A stretch of DNA of 64,000 nucleotides from Nocardiopsis sp. FIRDI 009 (GCF_003386285.1 NZ_QPNC01000020.1:62001-126000); one strand, 5' to 3'. Counted from the first letter of the stretch, positions 1-8,516 are shown. Notes: a model not told the origin generated them from the letters alone. Translations and numbers: made by a program.

Positions 1-111
1 AACCACTGGATCCTCAAGCCCGGCAACGCCCGGATCTGGTACGAGACGATCTTCGCCTTCCTGGACCACCACGTCCACGGCAAGGAGTGGACCAGGCCGG
101 AACTGCTCTAG
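1..111 (+). CDS. S9-family (prolyl oligopeptidase-like) peptidase, C-terminal end only
   Basis: Only the last 36 codons lie in the window, ending in TAG. The tail reads NHWILKPGNARIWYETIFAF followed by LDHHV. This matches the C-terminal helix of S9 dipeptidyl aminopeptidase/acylaminoacyl-peptidases, in which the catalytic His sits just before a ..HW(V/I)L.P.N...W..... pattern. The catalytic Ser and Asp would lie upstream of the window, so activity cannot be judged. The next gene starts 46 bp downstream on the same strand. The family call is from the tail motif only. Confidence 0.6.
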   Translation, partial: NHWILKPGNARIWYETIFAFLDHHVHGKEWTRPELL

Positions 112-157
112 CCAGCCGACCCGTACCACCCGCGACCCACGAACGGGGGACCCACAC

Positions 158-970
158 GTGAGTACCAGCCATCACCCGCCCGACCCCGAGGAGCTGCGCG
201 CGCTCGCCGTGCACGTGGCGGCCGAGGCGGGAGAGCTCGCCGCCGAGGGGCAGAGGGGGGTCACCGTACTCGACACCAAGTCCAGCCCCACCGACGTCGT
301 CACCAAGATGGACCGGGCCGCCGAGGAGCTCATCCGCACGCGCCTGCTCCAGGCCCGTCCCGACGACGCGATCCTGGGGGAGGAGGGCGGCGGCGAGAGC
401 GGCACCAGCGGTGTGCGGTGGATCGTCGACCCGATCGACGGAACGGTCAACTACCTGTACGGGAGCCCCGACTGGGCGGTGGCGGTCGCGGCGGAGGTCG
501 ACGGCCGGGTCGTGGCGGCGGCCGTGAACGTGCCCTCGCGCGGGGAGATGTTCGAGGCGGTCCTCGGGGGCGGCGCGCGCCTCGACGGGGTGGTCCTGCG
601 CGCCCCGGACGCGGTTCCGCTCGACCGGGCCCTGGTGGCCACCGGCTTCGGGTACTTCCCCGAGCGCCGGGCGCAGCAGGCCAGGGTCCTGTTGGAGGTG
701 CTTCCCCGGGTCCGCGACATCCGGCGCCGCGGCTCGGCGGCCGTGGATCTGACCGGCCTGGCGACCGGCCGCTGCGACGCCTACTACGAGCGCGGCCTCC
801 ACCCCTGGGACTGGGCCGCGCCCGGCCTGGTCGCCAGTGAGGCGGGCGTGCGCGTCGGCGGAGCCGGCGGCGGGCCGCCCAGCGGCGACCTGGTGATCGC
901 GGCGCGTCCCGAGCTGTACGAGGCCCTCGACCGTCTGCTGGCGCCGCTGGGGGCCGACACGGACGGCTGA
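158..970 (+). CDS. Inositol monophosphatase family protein
   Basis: This 270-aa protein has the Mg2+-dependent inositol-phosphatase fold. Motif A is WIVDPIDGTVNY (residues 88-99, metal ligands D91 and D94), preceded by the metal-binding GEEGG (74-78). Motif B is HPWDWAAPG around W217-D218. These are the ligands expected of FIG/IMPase-superfamily enzymes that hydrolyse inositol phosphates, histidinol phosphate, PAP or fructose bisphosphate. The sequence alone does not pick the substrate; inositol-1-phosphate or histidinol phosphate are the usual actinobacterial possibilities. The GTG start at 158 gives the normal family N-terminus. A strong hairpin at 1023-1055 follows the gene. Confidence 0.85.
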   Translation: MSTSHHPPDPEELRALAVHVAAEAGELAAEGQRGVTVLDTKSSPTDVVTKMDRAAEELIRTRLLQARPDDAILGEEGGGESGTSGVRWIVDPIDGTVNYLYGSPDWAVAVAAEVDGRVVAAAVNVPSRGEMFEAVLGGGARLDGVVLRAPDAVPLDRALVATGFGYFPERRAQQARVLLEVLPRVRDIRRRGSAAVDLTGLATGRCDAYYERGLHPWDWAAPGLVASEAGVRVGGAGGGPPSGDLVIAARPELYEALDRLLAPLGADTDG

Positions 971-1022
971 GGGGCCCGGAGCCGGGGGCGCGTCGGTCCC
1001 ACGGCGCCGGGGCGGCGCACGA

Positions 1023-1055
1023 GGGGCGGGGCGGACCCGTGGTCCACCCCGCCCC
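1023..1055. terminator. Bidirectional hairpin between convergent genes
   Basis: Arms 1023-1037 and 1041-1055 pair over 15 positions with a single C/A mismatch and a 3-nt loop. It lies between the phosphatase gene (+) and the small gene at 1108-1272 (-), so it can serve both. There is no T-tract, which is common for actinobacterial terminators. Confidence 0.6.
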
Positions 1056-1107
1056 GAGTGCTCGGCGCCTGACCCGGGGGATCCGGTTCAGGGCCGTCGG
1101 TCCCGCG

Positions 1108-1272
1108 TCAGCAGCGGGTGTCGATGCCGTTGCGAGCCGCGATTCGGTACAGGTCCTCCAGCTCCGACGCGTGTGTGTCGGCGAGGAAGTCGTCCCCGGC
1201 GGCCTGAGCCGAGCGGAGCGACCGGGAGGTCTCGTTGATCCGGACCTTGATCTCTGCGAGGAACTCGCCCAT
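1108..1272 (-). CDS. Small conserved hypothetical protein (54 aa)
   Basis: This 54-residue acidic/helical protein (MGEFLAEIKVRINETSRSLR... to ...ARNGIDTRC) looks like a short amphipathic helical hairpin with many charged residues. It has no transmembrane segment or known catalytic motif. A longer in-frame extension exists, but the start at 1272 is chosen because AAAGAGG lies just upstream at ideal spacing and because the upstream extension is low-complexity and Arg-rich. I do not recognise a function; similar 50-60 aa coiled proteins are common in actinomycetes. It faces the phosphatase gene across the hairpin at 1023-1055 and diverges from the cutRS leader. Confidence 0.6.
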   Translation of the reverse strand: MGEFLAEIKVRINETSRSLRSAQAAGDDFLADTHASELEDLYRIAARNGIDTRC

Positions 1273-1477
1273 GACACCTCTTTCAGGGGTCGGCACCAGG
1301 GCATACGGATGCCCTGGTGGAAAGCGGTCAGCGCACGACAGCGTGTCCGCGCGATGCGGTGGCGCCACCTCGGTGTGGCGTGGTGCCCGTCGCGGTCCGG
1401 CGCCGGGGCCGGTGTCCACGCGTGCGTCTACTACCCCTACCGCATGGTGCGCCAAACCAAACCACCACCCCCGCTTT

Positions 1478-1508
1478 CGCGCTCCCGGGGATCGTCCCCG
1501 CGAGCGCG
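1478..1508. other. Intergenic hairpin in the 1273-1885 gap
   Basis: Arms CGCGCTC (1478-1484) and GAGCGCG (1502-1508), extended inward by CGGGGA/TCCCCG across one mismatch, close on a TCG loop. It lies in the 613-bp gap between the small gene (-) and cutR (+). It could terminate a transcript or be an independent element. The rest of 1273-1590 shows no ORF I can support. Confidence 0.35.
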
Positions 1509-1616
1509 GTCCGGCGGCGGCCCCGGGTGGGTGTCGCATGACACATTTCCCCTGTGGGCCCGCGGCTTACTTGTTTCTTATTCTTGATGTGTCAGATTCG
1601 AGATGTGCGGGGTTGG

Positions 1617-1855
1617 GCCGCCGCCGACGGTTGGGGGATTCGTCGGCGGCGGCTCCCCGTGCGAAGCAGGGAAGCAATGTCCCCGGCCCAGCGCCCGTGT
1701 CCCCACGGGGCGAGGAGGGCGGACCCCCGCGGCGGAGTCCGCGGCGGGTTTACCGCCTCCTTACCCCGGGTGTGGGAGAACGGATGACGCGGCCGGGGCC
1801 ACGAACGCCGCTGCCGGTGTGTTGGGGGATGCGCCGGCAGCGGCCCCTCTTCTTT
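1617..1855 (+). ncRNA. Candidate structured RNA / cutRS leader with two look-alike hairpins
   Basis: Hairpin 1 has a perfect 12-bp stem (1617-1628 with 1642-1653) and a 13-nt loop. Hairpin 2 has a perfect 11-bp stem (1807-1817 with 1834-1844) and a 16-nt loop. Both loops contain the identical decamer GTTGGGGGAT (1630-1639 and 1821-1830). The second stem is followed by a pyrimidine-rich CTCTTCTTTT run, like a Rho-independent terminator. AT-rich DNA at 1568-1605 could hold a promoter. The element ends about 30 nt before the cutR start, so it is either a separate small RNA or a 5' leader with an attenuator. No known riboswitch signature was recognised. The RNA assignment is inference. Confidence 0.4.
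1807..1855 (+). terminator. Rho-independent-type terminator/attenuator just upstream of cutR
   Basis: The perfect 11-bp GC-rich stem 1807-1817/1834-1844 is followed directly by CCCCTCTTCTTTT. T-runs of this kind are rare in this window, which makes true termination credible. It lies between any promoter in the 1560-1620 AT-rich block and the cutR ribosome-binding site at about 1876. Transcription must therefore start downstream of it or read through it. Confidence 0.5.
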
Positions 1856-1885
1856 TCCCACGCAACAGAGGTCGAGAAGGTCAAC

Positions 1886-2539
1886 GTGCGCGTACTCGTG
1901 GTCGAAGACGAACGGGTCCTGGCCGACACCGTGGCGGTCGGGCTCCGACGCGAGTCGATGGCGGTCGACGTGGTCTACGACGGCGACACCGCCCTGGAGT
2001 ACGTCGCGGTCAACGACTACGACGTGGTCGTCCTCGACCGCGACCTGCCCGGGACCCACGGCGACGACGTCGCCCGCTCGCTGGTCGGCGACAGCTACAC
2101 CGGACGCATCCTCATGCTCACCGCCTCCGACGGCGTGCAGGACAAGGTGGACGGGCTGACCCTCGGCGCCGACGACTACCTGGCCAAGCCCTTCGCCTTC
2201 GCCGAGCTCGTCGCCCGCGTGCACGCCCTGGGCCGCCGCGCGGTTCCGCCGCTGCCCCCCGTCCTGGAACGGCACGGCATCACGCTCGACCCCGCCAACC
2301 ACCGGGTCTACCGCGACGGCCGCGAACTGCCGCTCACGCCCAAGGAGTTCGCCGTCCTCCACGTGCTCATGCGCGCCCGGGGCACCGTGGTCAGCGCCGA
2401 GGGGCTGCTGGAGAAGGCCTGGGACGAGAACGCCGACCCGTTCACCAACGTCGTCAGGGTCACGGTCATGACCCTGCGCAAGAAGCTCGGTGACCCACCG
2501 GTCATCCAGACCGTCCCCGGCGCGGGGTACCGGCTGTGA
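1886..2539 (+). CDS. cutR: OmpR/PhoB-family response regulator, CutR-like
   Basis: This 217-aa regulator has a receiver domain with the acidic pair E8/D9, phospho-acceptor D51 (VVVLDRDLP), T79 and K101 (LAKPF). It is followed by a winged-helix DNA-binding domain ending ...VIQTVPGAGYRL. The motifs FAFAELVARVHALGRR, EKAWDENADPFTNVVRV and MTLRKKLG match Streptomyces CutR closely from memory. In Streptomyces CutRS controls copper/secretion-stress and envelope functions and affects antibiotic output. The GTG start at 1886 has AGAAGG 5 nt upstream; upstream in-frame sequence is non-coding in character. The stop overlaps the kinase start by 4 nt (GTGA), so the pair is translationally coupled. A terminator-like hairpin precedes it. 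Confidence 0.85.
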   Translation: MRVLVVEDERVLADTVAVGLRRESMAVDVVYDGDTALEYVAVNDYDVVVLDRDLPGTHGDDVARSLVGDSYTGRILMLTASDGVQDKVDGLTLGADDYLAKPFAFAELVARVHALGRRAVPPLPPVLERHGITLDPANHRVYRDGRELPLTPKEFAVLHVLMRARGTVVSAEGLLEKAWDENADPFTNVVRVTVMTLRKKLGDPPVIQTVPGAGYRL

Positions 2540-3786
2540 GACCGGCGGAGCGGCCGGAGCCGGGGCAGGTCGAGCCCACCCGTCCGGGCGACACCGGTAC
2601 GTGGCGCAGGCTCAACGCCGTCGCCCCCTCCGGGGAGGGGGCGGAGCGCTCCGCCGCCGCCGAGCGGGTGCACCGCTTCACGGACAACCTCAGCCTGCGC
2701 TCGCGGCTCACCCTCATCTACGGGATGCTGTTCTTCGCCGCGGGCTCGGTGCTGGTCCTGGTCAACTACCTCATCGTCACCGTCCTGCTCAACGCCCTCC
2801 TGGCCGAGGACGGCGCCCCGGAGCTGGCCACGCAGAGCTACCACATCGAGGAGGTGCTCACCCACGTCACGCGGTTCTCCCTGCTCGCCCTGTTCCTGGT
2901 GGGGCTGCTCGCGGTCGGGTTGGGGTACGCGGTGGCCGGGCGGGCGCTCTCTCCGCTCCAGAAGATCACCCGCATCGCCCGGCGGCTGTCCGAACGCTCA
3001 CTGCACGAACGGATCGCCCTCTCCGGCCCCGACGACGAGATCCGCGAACTCGCCGACACCTTCGACGGCATGCTGGAGCGGCTCGACCGCGCCTTCGACG
3101 GCCAGCGCCGGTTCGTCGCCAACGCCTCGCACGAGCTGCGCACCCCCCTGGCGATCAACCGGACACTCCTGGAGGTGGCGCTCAGCGCACCGGACGTCTC
3201 CGCCGACCTCAAGACCGTCGGGCAGACCCTGCTGGAGACCAACGCACGGCACGAACGCCTCATCGACGGCCTCCTCTTCCTGGCCAAGAGCGACCGGGAG
3301 CTGGAGTCGCGCACCCGCGTCGACCTCGGCGAGGTCGCCGAGACGGTGCTCAGCCAGCTGGCGGGCGACCTGTCCGAGTCCGGCCTCCAGCTGCGTCTGG
3401 ACCTGCGCCCCGCGCTGGTGGAGGGCGACCCCGTCCTCCTGGAGCGGCTCGTGGGCAACCTGGTGGAGAACGCCCTCAAGTACAACGTCGCCGAGGGTGA
3501 GATCACCGTCCGCAGCGGCATGTACGAGGGTCGGCCCGCCGTCCAGGTGGAGAACTCGGGCAAGGTGATCCCCGCCTACGAGATCGAGGGCCTCTTCGAA
3601 CCGTTCCGTCGCGGCTCCGGCGACCGCGTCGGGTCGGGGCGCAGCGCCGGTCTCGGACTGTCCATCGTCCGGTCCGTGGTGCGCGCGCACGACGGCGTCG
3701 TGACCGCCTGGCCGCGCGCGGGCGGCGGGCTCGTCGTCACCGTGTGCCTGCCGGTCCCTCCCGGTGAGGCGGACGACCGCCGCTGA
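2536..3786 (+). CDS. cutS: Sensor histidine kinase, CutS-like
   Basis: This 416-aa kinase has a charged N-terminal stretch, TM1 about 58-86, a short extracytoplasmic segment (about 87-113) and TM2 about 114-134. A HAMP linker follows, then HisKA with phospho-acceptor H199 (SHELRTPLAINRT) and an HATPase domain with an N-box (GNLVENALKYN) and G-rich lid (GLGLSIVRSVVRAHDG). It pairs with the overlapping regulator gene to form a two-component system. The outer segment has no cysteine, whereas I recall Streptomyces CutS having conserved extracellular cysteines linked to sensing; this difference needs an alignment. The GTG start overlaps the regulator stop. Confidence 0.85.
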   Translation: MRPAERPEPGQVEPTRPGDTGTWRRLNAVAPSGEGAERSAAAERVHRFTDNLSLRSRLTLIYGMLFFAAGSVLVLVNYLIVTVLLNALLAEDGAPELATQSYHIEEVLTHVTRFSLLALFLVGLLAVGLGYAVAGRALSPLQKITRIARRLSERSLHERIALSGPDDEIRELADTFDGMLERLDRAFDGQRRFVANASHELRTPLAINRTLLEVALSAPDVSADLKTVGQTLLETNARHERLIDGLLFLAKSDRELESRTRVDLGEVAETVLSQLAGDLSESGLQLRLDLRPALVEGDPVLLERLVGNLVENALKYNVAEGEITVRSGMYEGRPAVQVENSGKVIPAYEIEGLFEPFRRGSGDRVGSGRSAGLGLSIVRSVVRAHDGVVTAWPRAGGGLVVTVCLPVPPGEADDRR

Positions 3787-4239
3787 GGCCCGTCCGCGAG
3801 CTGCGCACCGCCACGCTTCGTGGTATCTATACGTGTCCGAAGACACGCCCACCCATGTCACGAGCGTCGACTCCGGGTGGGTATGCTTCCCCGGGCGTGG
3901 ACACGGAGGGAATCCCTCCTGACGTGGGCATGTCTTGGTTCTTGCCCACCTGTGGGGGAGTGTTCCGCGCTCGTCCGTGATGGGCGGAAGCAGGGTTTTC
4001 AGGTCTATCGGGAACCCCGACGCTGGGTAGTACACGGGAACGGGCCGGCGCGCGGTCGCTGTGGCCGCCTTCGGCCACGATCCCACGGAAGTGCTGCTGA
4101 CCTGTGGACGGTGACCCGGGAGGGGGCACGGTTCGCCGGGGTCGGAGAAACTCATCGGCCGAACCGGGCACAACGAAGGTCTCTCAAGCGTTACACCCGC
4201 GCGACGAGGCACTGAACGAGGGGGATGGAGTTAGCACAG
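3787..4239. other. 453-bp gap upstream of the DUF4193 gene, with small hairpins
   Basis: No ORF in this gap looks like a gene. Visible structures are a 6-bp stem with a CGAA loop (3832-3837/3842-3847) and a 7-bp stem with a 4-nt loop (4061-4067/4072-4078). The AT-richer stretch GGTATCTATACGTG near 3822-3835 could be a -10 region. The DUF4193 promoter presumably lies here, but I cannot fix its position. Confidence 0.3.
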
Positions 4240-4536
4240 ATGGCCACCGACTACGACAGCCCGCGCAAGACTGACGAGGAAATCAACGAGGACAGTCTCC
4301 AGGAGTTGCAGGCGCGGCGCGCGGACAAGAGCGCAGGGCCGATCGACGCCGACCCCGACGAGGTCGCCGAGGGGCTGGAGCTGCCCGGCGCGGACCTGTC
4401 CGGCGAGGAGCTCGCGGTCCGCGTCCTCCCACGCCAGGCCGACGAGTTCACCTGCGCGCGGTGCTTCCTGGTGCACCACCGCAGCCAGCTCGCCGAACAG
4501 CGCGACAAGCAGCTGATCTGCAAGGAATGCGTCTGA
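4240..4536 (+). CDS. DUF4193 zinc-ribbon protein
   Basis: This 98-aa protein starts MATDYDSPRKTDEEINEDS and ends with a CARC...CKEC zinc-ribbon-like pair. It is the actinobacteria-specific DUF4193 family. The N-terminal half is acidic and probably disordered; the C-terminal half holds the Cys4 metal site. Its role is unknown; a transcription-associated function is sometimes assumed because of the ribbon. An ATG 15 nt upstream (4225) is possible, but 4240 has GGAG at a 9-nt spacing and matches the family N-terminus. It lies downstream of cutRS, as I recall in Streptomyces, and is followed by a long hairpin terminator. Confidence 0.85.
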   Translation: MATDYDSPRKTDEEINEDSLQELQARRADKSAGPIDADPDEVAEGLELPGADLSGEELAVRVLPRQADEFTCARCFLVHHRSQLAEQRDKQLICKECV

Positions 4537-4628
4537 TCGGACGGGGCGGGCCACCGTTCCCGTCCGCTGCGGCGCCGCCGTTCCCCGTCCCGGGGACCGC
4601 ACGGCGGTGTTGACCGACGTGCACGGCG

Positions 4629-4673
4629 GTGGACGGCCGACCACACGCGTCACGCGTGCGGTGGGCCGTCCAC
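4629..4673. terminator. Bidirectional terminator between DUF4193 and DUF4235 genes
   Basis: A 10-bp outer stem (4629-4638 with 4664-4673) continues inward through ACC/GGT and a CACGCG/CGCGTG inner helix with small mismatches. The result is a hairpin of about 45 nt between convergent genes. Confidence 0.65.
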
Positions 4674-4783
4674 CGCGTGCTTCTTCAGGGGTGCCCGCTC
4701 AGGGCCTCCGCCCGGCTTCGGCCCGCGCCCGTTCCGGATGCCCCGTTCGGCTTCGGGCCGTGTGACGAACCCCGAGGGTGCGG

Positions 4784-5062
4784 TCAGGCCTCGATCTCGT
4801 CACGGTCGGGCCGGACCAGCCCCTTGCGCGCGGTGCGCACGGCCAGCACCCGGGCGACCTCCACGCCGACACCGGCCACCACGGCCCACCCCAGCGCGCG
4901 GCCGAGGCCGACCTCGGGCGACTCCAGGTCCGTCGGGGGCTCCTCTCCGGTGGCGCGTGTCCAGGCGAAGGTCAGGGCTTTGCGGGTGACGTACTCCGCG
5001 GCGAACCCCGCCACGAATCCCAGCACCGCGGGGGCGAGTTCACCGCCGTCCTTCTTGGCCAT
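4784..5062 (-). CDS. DUF4235 small membrane protein
   Basis: This 92-aa protein starts MAKKDGGELAPAVLGF. It has two hydrophobic segments (about 10-27 and 55-72) separated by a charged loop with the RKALTFAWTRATGEEPPTD region, and a basic/acidic tail (RPDRDEIEA). This is the layout of DUF4235, a short actinobacterial membrane family of unknown function. The start at 5062 has only a weak ribosome-binding site (GAACGAG). The gene is divergent from valS and shares a 182-bp regulatory interval containing a perfect dyad at 5162-5178. Confidence 0.75.
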   Translation of the reverse strand: MAKKDGGELAPAVLGFVAGFAAEYVTRKALTFAWTRATGEEPPTDLESPEVGLGRALGWAVVAGVGVEVARVLAVRTARKGLVRPDRDEIEA

Positions 5063-5161
5063 ATCGTCTCGTTCACCGTTTCCGTTGGGCTTCGACGGCG
5101 CACGACCGGCGCGCGCCGTATCCGTACGGGGATCCTTTCACGGACTCCCCCTGCGCGTATG

Positions 5162-5178
5162 ATACCCCGGTGGGGTAT
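5162..5178. promoter_or_regulatory. CsoR-like dyad in the valS upstream region
   Basis: ATACCCC and GGGGTAT form a perfect 7-bp inverted repeat with a 3-nt centre, 67 nt upstream of valS. The pattern resembles operators of the copper/sulfur-sensing CsoR family (TACCC...GGGTA types). No copper or persulfide gene flanks it, so the assignment is inference. Confidence 0.35.
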
Positions 5179-5244
5179 TGACGCCATCGTGGGAGGCTCG
5201 GGAAAGCGGAACGATCACGGTCGTCGGCGGACTACCATTGCCCC

Positions 5245-7824
5245 ATGACCAACCGCTCTCATTCCTTCCGCATGCCCGACAAGCCTTCGCTGGACGGTAT
5301 CGAGGCGAAGTGGGTCGACGTATGGGATGAGTCCGGCGTCTACCACTTCGACCGCACCCGCAGCCGCGAGGACGTCTACTCCATCGACACCCCGCCGCCC
5401 ACCGTCTCGGGTTCGCTGCACATCGGCCACGTGTTCTCCTACACGCACACCGACACCGTCGCCCGCTTCCAGCGGATGAACGGCAAGTCCGTCTTCTACC
5501 CGATGGGCTGGGACGACAACGGTCTGCCCACCGAGCGCCGCGTCCAGAACTACTACGGCGTGCGCTGCGACCCGTCGATCCCCTACGACCCGGACTTCCA
5601 ACCGCCGGCCAAGCCCAACCCCAAGCGGCAGGTCCCCATCTCCCGCCGCAACTTCATCGAGCTGTGCGACCGGCTCACCGAAGAGGACGAGAAGGTCTTC
5701 GAGTCGATCTGGCGCCGCCTCGGGCTCAGCGTCGACTGGCGGTACACCTACGCCACCATCGACGACAACTCCCGAGCCGCCGCCCAGCGCGCCTTCCTGC
5801 GCAACCTGGCCCGCGGCGAGGCCTACATGGCCGAGGCGCCCACCCTGTGGGACGTCACCTTCCGCACCGCCGTCGCCCAGGCCGAGTTGGAGGACCGGGA
5901 GCGCCCCAGCGCCTACCACAAGATCGCCTTCCACAAGCCCGATGGCGAACCGGTCCACATCGAGACCACCCGTCCCGAGCTGCTCGCGGCCTGCGTCGCC
6001 CTGGTCGCCCACCCCGACGACGAGCGTTACCAGGACCTGTTCGGAACCACCGTGCGCACCCCGGTCTTCGGCGTCGAGGTTCCGGTTCGCCCGCACCGCC
6101 TCGCCGACCCCGAGAAGGGGTCCGGCATCGCGATGATCTGCACCTTCGGTGACATCACCGACGTCACCTGGTGGCGAGAGCTCCAGCTGGAGACCCGCCC
6201 CATCATCGGCTGGGACGGCCGCATCATGGCCGACCCGCCCAAGGGCCTGGACTCCCCCGAGGGGCGCGAGGCCTACGCCACGCTCGTCGGCGCCACCGTG
6301 CACACCGCGCGCGAGCGCATGGTCGAACTCCTGCGGGCCAGCGGCGACCTGATCGGCGAGCCCAGCCCGATCACCCACCCGGTGAAGTTCTACGAGAAGG
6401 GCGACAAGCCCCTGGAGATCGTCACCACCCGTCAGTGGTACATCCGCAACGGCGGCCGTGACGAGGACCTGCGCGAGCAGCTCATCCAGCGCGGACGCGA
6501 GCTCGTCTGGCACCCCGAGCACATGCGCTCGCGGTACGAGAACTGGGTCGGCGGCCTCAACGGCGACTGGCTGATCAGCCGCCAGCGCTTCTTCGGCGTG
6601 CCGTTCCCGGTCTGGTATCCGCTCGACGCCGAGGGCAACCCGCGCTACGACGAGCCGATCCTGCCGAGCGAGGACCAGCTTCCGGTCGACCCCAGCTCGC
6701 AGGCGCCCGAGGGCTACACCGAGGAGCAGCGCGGTCAGGCGGGCGGCTTCATCGGCGACCCCGACGTCATGGACACCTGGGCGACCTCCTCCCTGTCGCC
6801 GCAGATCGCCTCCGGCTGGGAACGCGACCCCGACCTGTTCGAGCGCGTCTTCCCGATGGACTTCCGCCCCCAGGGCCAGGACATCATCCGGACCTGGCTG
6901 TTCTCCACGGTCGTGCGCGCCCACTTCGAGCACGGCACCCTGCCCTGGAGCACCACCGGCATCTCCGGCTGGATCCTGGACCCGGACCGCAAGAAGATGT
7001 CCAAGTCCAAGGGCAACGTGGTCACCCCGATCGCCCTGCTGGAGAAGTACAGCTCCGACGCGGTCCGGTACTGGGCGGCCAGCGGCCGGCTGGGCACCGA
7101 CACCGCGATGGACGAGGGTCAGATGAAGGTCGGCCGACGGCTGTCCATCAAGATCCTCAACGCCAGCAAGTTCGTCATGTCGGTCGCGGGCGAGGGCGCC
7201 ACCACCGACCCGGCCGCGGTCACCGAGCCGCTGGACCGGGCGATGCTGGCCACCCTGGCGGACGTGGTGGAGGACGCCACCGCCGCCTTCACCGGCTACG
7301 ACCACACCCGGGCCCTGGAGCGCACCGAGCGTTTCTTCTGGGACTTCTGTGACGACTACCTGGAGCTGGTCAAGGCCCGCGCCTACGACACCGAGTCGCC
7401 CGAGGGCGCCTCGGCGCGCGCCGCCCTGCTCATCGCCCTGGGAGCCCTGCACCGGTTGTTCGCGCCCTTCGTCCCCTTCGTCACCGAAGAGGTCTGGAGC
7501 TGGTGGCAGGAGGGGTCCGTGCACGCCCAGCCCTGGCCGGACGCCGCCGAGTACCGCGCCGCGGCCGCCGACGGCGACCCGGCCGTGCTCGCCGCCACCG
7601 CCGAGGTCCTGCGCGCGGTGCGCAAGGCCAAGTCCGAGGCCAAGCTGTCCATGCGCGCCGAGGTCGAGCGGGTCCGGGTGTCGGGCAAGCAGGCCGAGTC
7701 GGCCCGGGCCGCCAGCGGTGACCTCGCCGCCGCCGGACGTGCCTCGGGGATCGACTTCGAGGCCACCGACGAGGCCGAGCTCACCGTCGAGGTGACGCTG
7801 CCGGAGCCGACCGAGGACCGGTGA
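5245..7824 (+). CDS. valS: Valyl-tRNA synthetase
   Basis: This 859-aa class I aminoacyl-tRNA synthetase charges tRNA-Val and edits misactivated threonine. The ATP-binding HIGH motif is at residues 59-62 (GSLHIGH) and KMSKS at 584-588 (KKMSKSKGN). Between them lies the editing (CP1) domain. The N-terminal [15 protein letters not shown] and the [17 protein letters not shown] segment ([18 protein letters not shown]) mark the ValRS subgroup. A C-terminal anticodon-binding helical domain follows, ending in a short tail rather than the long coiled arm of E. coli ValS (951 aa); this shorter form is usual in actinomycetes. It appears monocistronic, with its own strong terminator at 7832-7870. Confidence 0.95.
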   Translation: MTNRSHSFRMPDKPSLDGIEAKWVDVWDESGVYHFDRTRSREDVYSIDTPPPTVSGSLHIGHVFSYTHTDTVARFQRMNGKSVFYPMGWDDNGLPTERRVQNYYGVRCDPSIPYDPDFQPPAKPNPKRQVPISRRNFIELCDRLTEEDEKVFESIWRRLGLSVDWRYTYATIDDNSRAAAQRAFLRNLARGEAYMAEAPTLWDVTFRTAVAQAELEDRERPSAYHKIAFHKPDGEPVHIETTRPELLAACVALVAHPDDERYQDLFGTTVRTPVFGVEVPVRPHRLADPEKGSGIAMICTFGDITDVTWWRELQLETRPIIGWDGRIMADPPKGLDSPEGREAYATLVGATVHTARERMVELLRASGDLIGEPSPITHPVKFYEKGDKPLEIVTTRQWYIRNGGRDEDLREQLIQRGRELVWHPEHMRSRYENWVGGLNGDWLISRQRFFGVPFPVWYPLDAEGNPRYDEPILPSEDQLPVDPSSQAPEGYTEEQRGQAGGFIGDPDVMDTWATSSLSPQIASGWERDPDLFERVFPMDFRPQGQDIIRTWLFSTVVRAHFEHGTLPWSTTGISGWILDPDRKKMSKSKGNVVTPIALLEKYSSDAVRYWAASGRLGTDTAMDEGQMKVGRRLSIKILNASKFVMSVAGEGATTDPAAVTEPLDRAMLATLADVVEDATAAFTGYDHTRALERTERFFWDFCDDYLELVKARAYDTESPEGASARAALLIALGALHRLFAPFVPFVTEEVWSWWQEGSVHAQPWPDAAEYRAAAADGDPAVLAATAEVLRAVRKAKSEAKLSMRAEVERVRVSGKQAESARAASGDLAAAGRASGIDFEATDEAELTVEVTLPEPTEDR

Positions 7825-7831
7825 GCCGACT

Positions 7832-7870
7832 CTCCGGCGGCGCCCGAGGGTTCCTCGGGCGCCGCCGGAG
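7832..7870 (+). terminator. valS terminator
   Basis: A perfect 18-bp stem (7832-7849 with 7853-7870) with a GTT loop lies 7 nt after the valS stop. It is one of the longest perfect hairpins in the window. Confidence 0.85.
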
Positions 7871-8039
7871 TGCTGCGCGGGGAGGCGAGCCGCCGACGGG
7901 GAACGGACGTCAGGCGCCGCCGAAGGAGGCGGTGCGCCGCCCGGCGCCCGTTGAGGATGGCGGAGGGCGACGAAGAGGGGCACCGCGTCGGTGCCGTCGG
8001 ACACCGGACCCGACTCTCGGGGCGATAGGCTCAACGGTT

Positions 8040-8516
8040 GTGAGTACCTCATCCCTGGACGGCGGTCGGACCCCGATCACGGTCCGCCGCCTGGACCCCG
8101 ACCTTCCCCTGCCCGAGTACGCGCATCCCGGTGACGCGGGTGCCGACCTGTACACCGCCGTCGACGTCGATCTGGCGCCGGGGGAGCGGGCCACGGTCCC
8201 CACCGGCCTGGCGATCGCCCTGCCCGACGGGTTCGCCGCCTTCGTGCACCCGCGCTCGGGGTTGGCGGCGCGCTGCGGGGTGACGATCGTCAACGCGCCG
8301 GGCACCGTCGACGCGGGGTACCGCGGTGAGATCAGGGTGACACTCATCAACACCGACCGGGACACCCCCGTGCGGTTGTCCCGCGGCGACCGCATCGCGC
8401 AGCTGGTCGTCCAGCGCGTGGAACGGGTCGAGTTCGTCGAGGCGGACTCCCTGCCCGGGTCGGTGCGCGGTGCGGGCGGTTTCGGTTCGACCGGGGGCCA
8501 CGCCGCGCTGCGGTGA
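8040..8516 (+). CDS. dut: dUTP diphosphatase (dUTPase)
   Basis: This 158-aa trimeric-type dUTPase hydrolyses dUTP to dUMP and PPi, which keeps uracil out of DNA and supplies dTMP synthesis. All five family motifs are present: AGADL (33-37), PRSGLA (71-76), [11 protein letters not shown] (88-98, catalytic D91), GDRIAQLV (116-123) and the flexible C-terminal arm [10 protein letters not shown]. The start GTG at 8040 gives the normal length; a longer in-frame extension reads through the valS terminator and is unlikely. The stop lies 56 bp before the DUF3710 start, so the two may be cotranscribed. Confidence 0.93.
   Translation: MSTSSLDGGRTPITVRRLDPDLPLPEYAHPGDAGADLYTAVDVDLAPGERATVPTGLAIALPDGFAAFVHPRSGLAARCGVTIVNAPGTVDAGYRGEIRVTLINTDRDTPVRLSRGDRIAQLVVQRVERVEFVEADSLPGSVRGAGGFGSTGGHAALR

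Noticed and set aside
1273..1590. Frames across the start of the cutR upstream gap
   Set aside because: All are Arg/Pro-rich with no ribosome-binding site or recognisable protein pattern. The region looks regulatory.
1617..1844. 6C RNA on the minus strand (C-rich loops ATCCCCCAAC)
   Set aside because: 6C RNA has two adjacent hairpins with six or more C, whereas these are 150 nt apart with five C. The T-rich tract also supports the plus strand.
5215..8052. Very long open frame opposite valS (945 codons)
   Set aside because: It is antisense to an unmistakable valS and has the Gly/Val/Asp/Arg-rich composition of a shadow frame in high-GC DNA. It has no domain.
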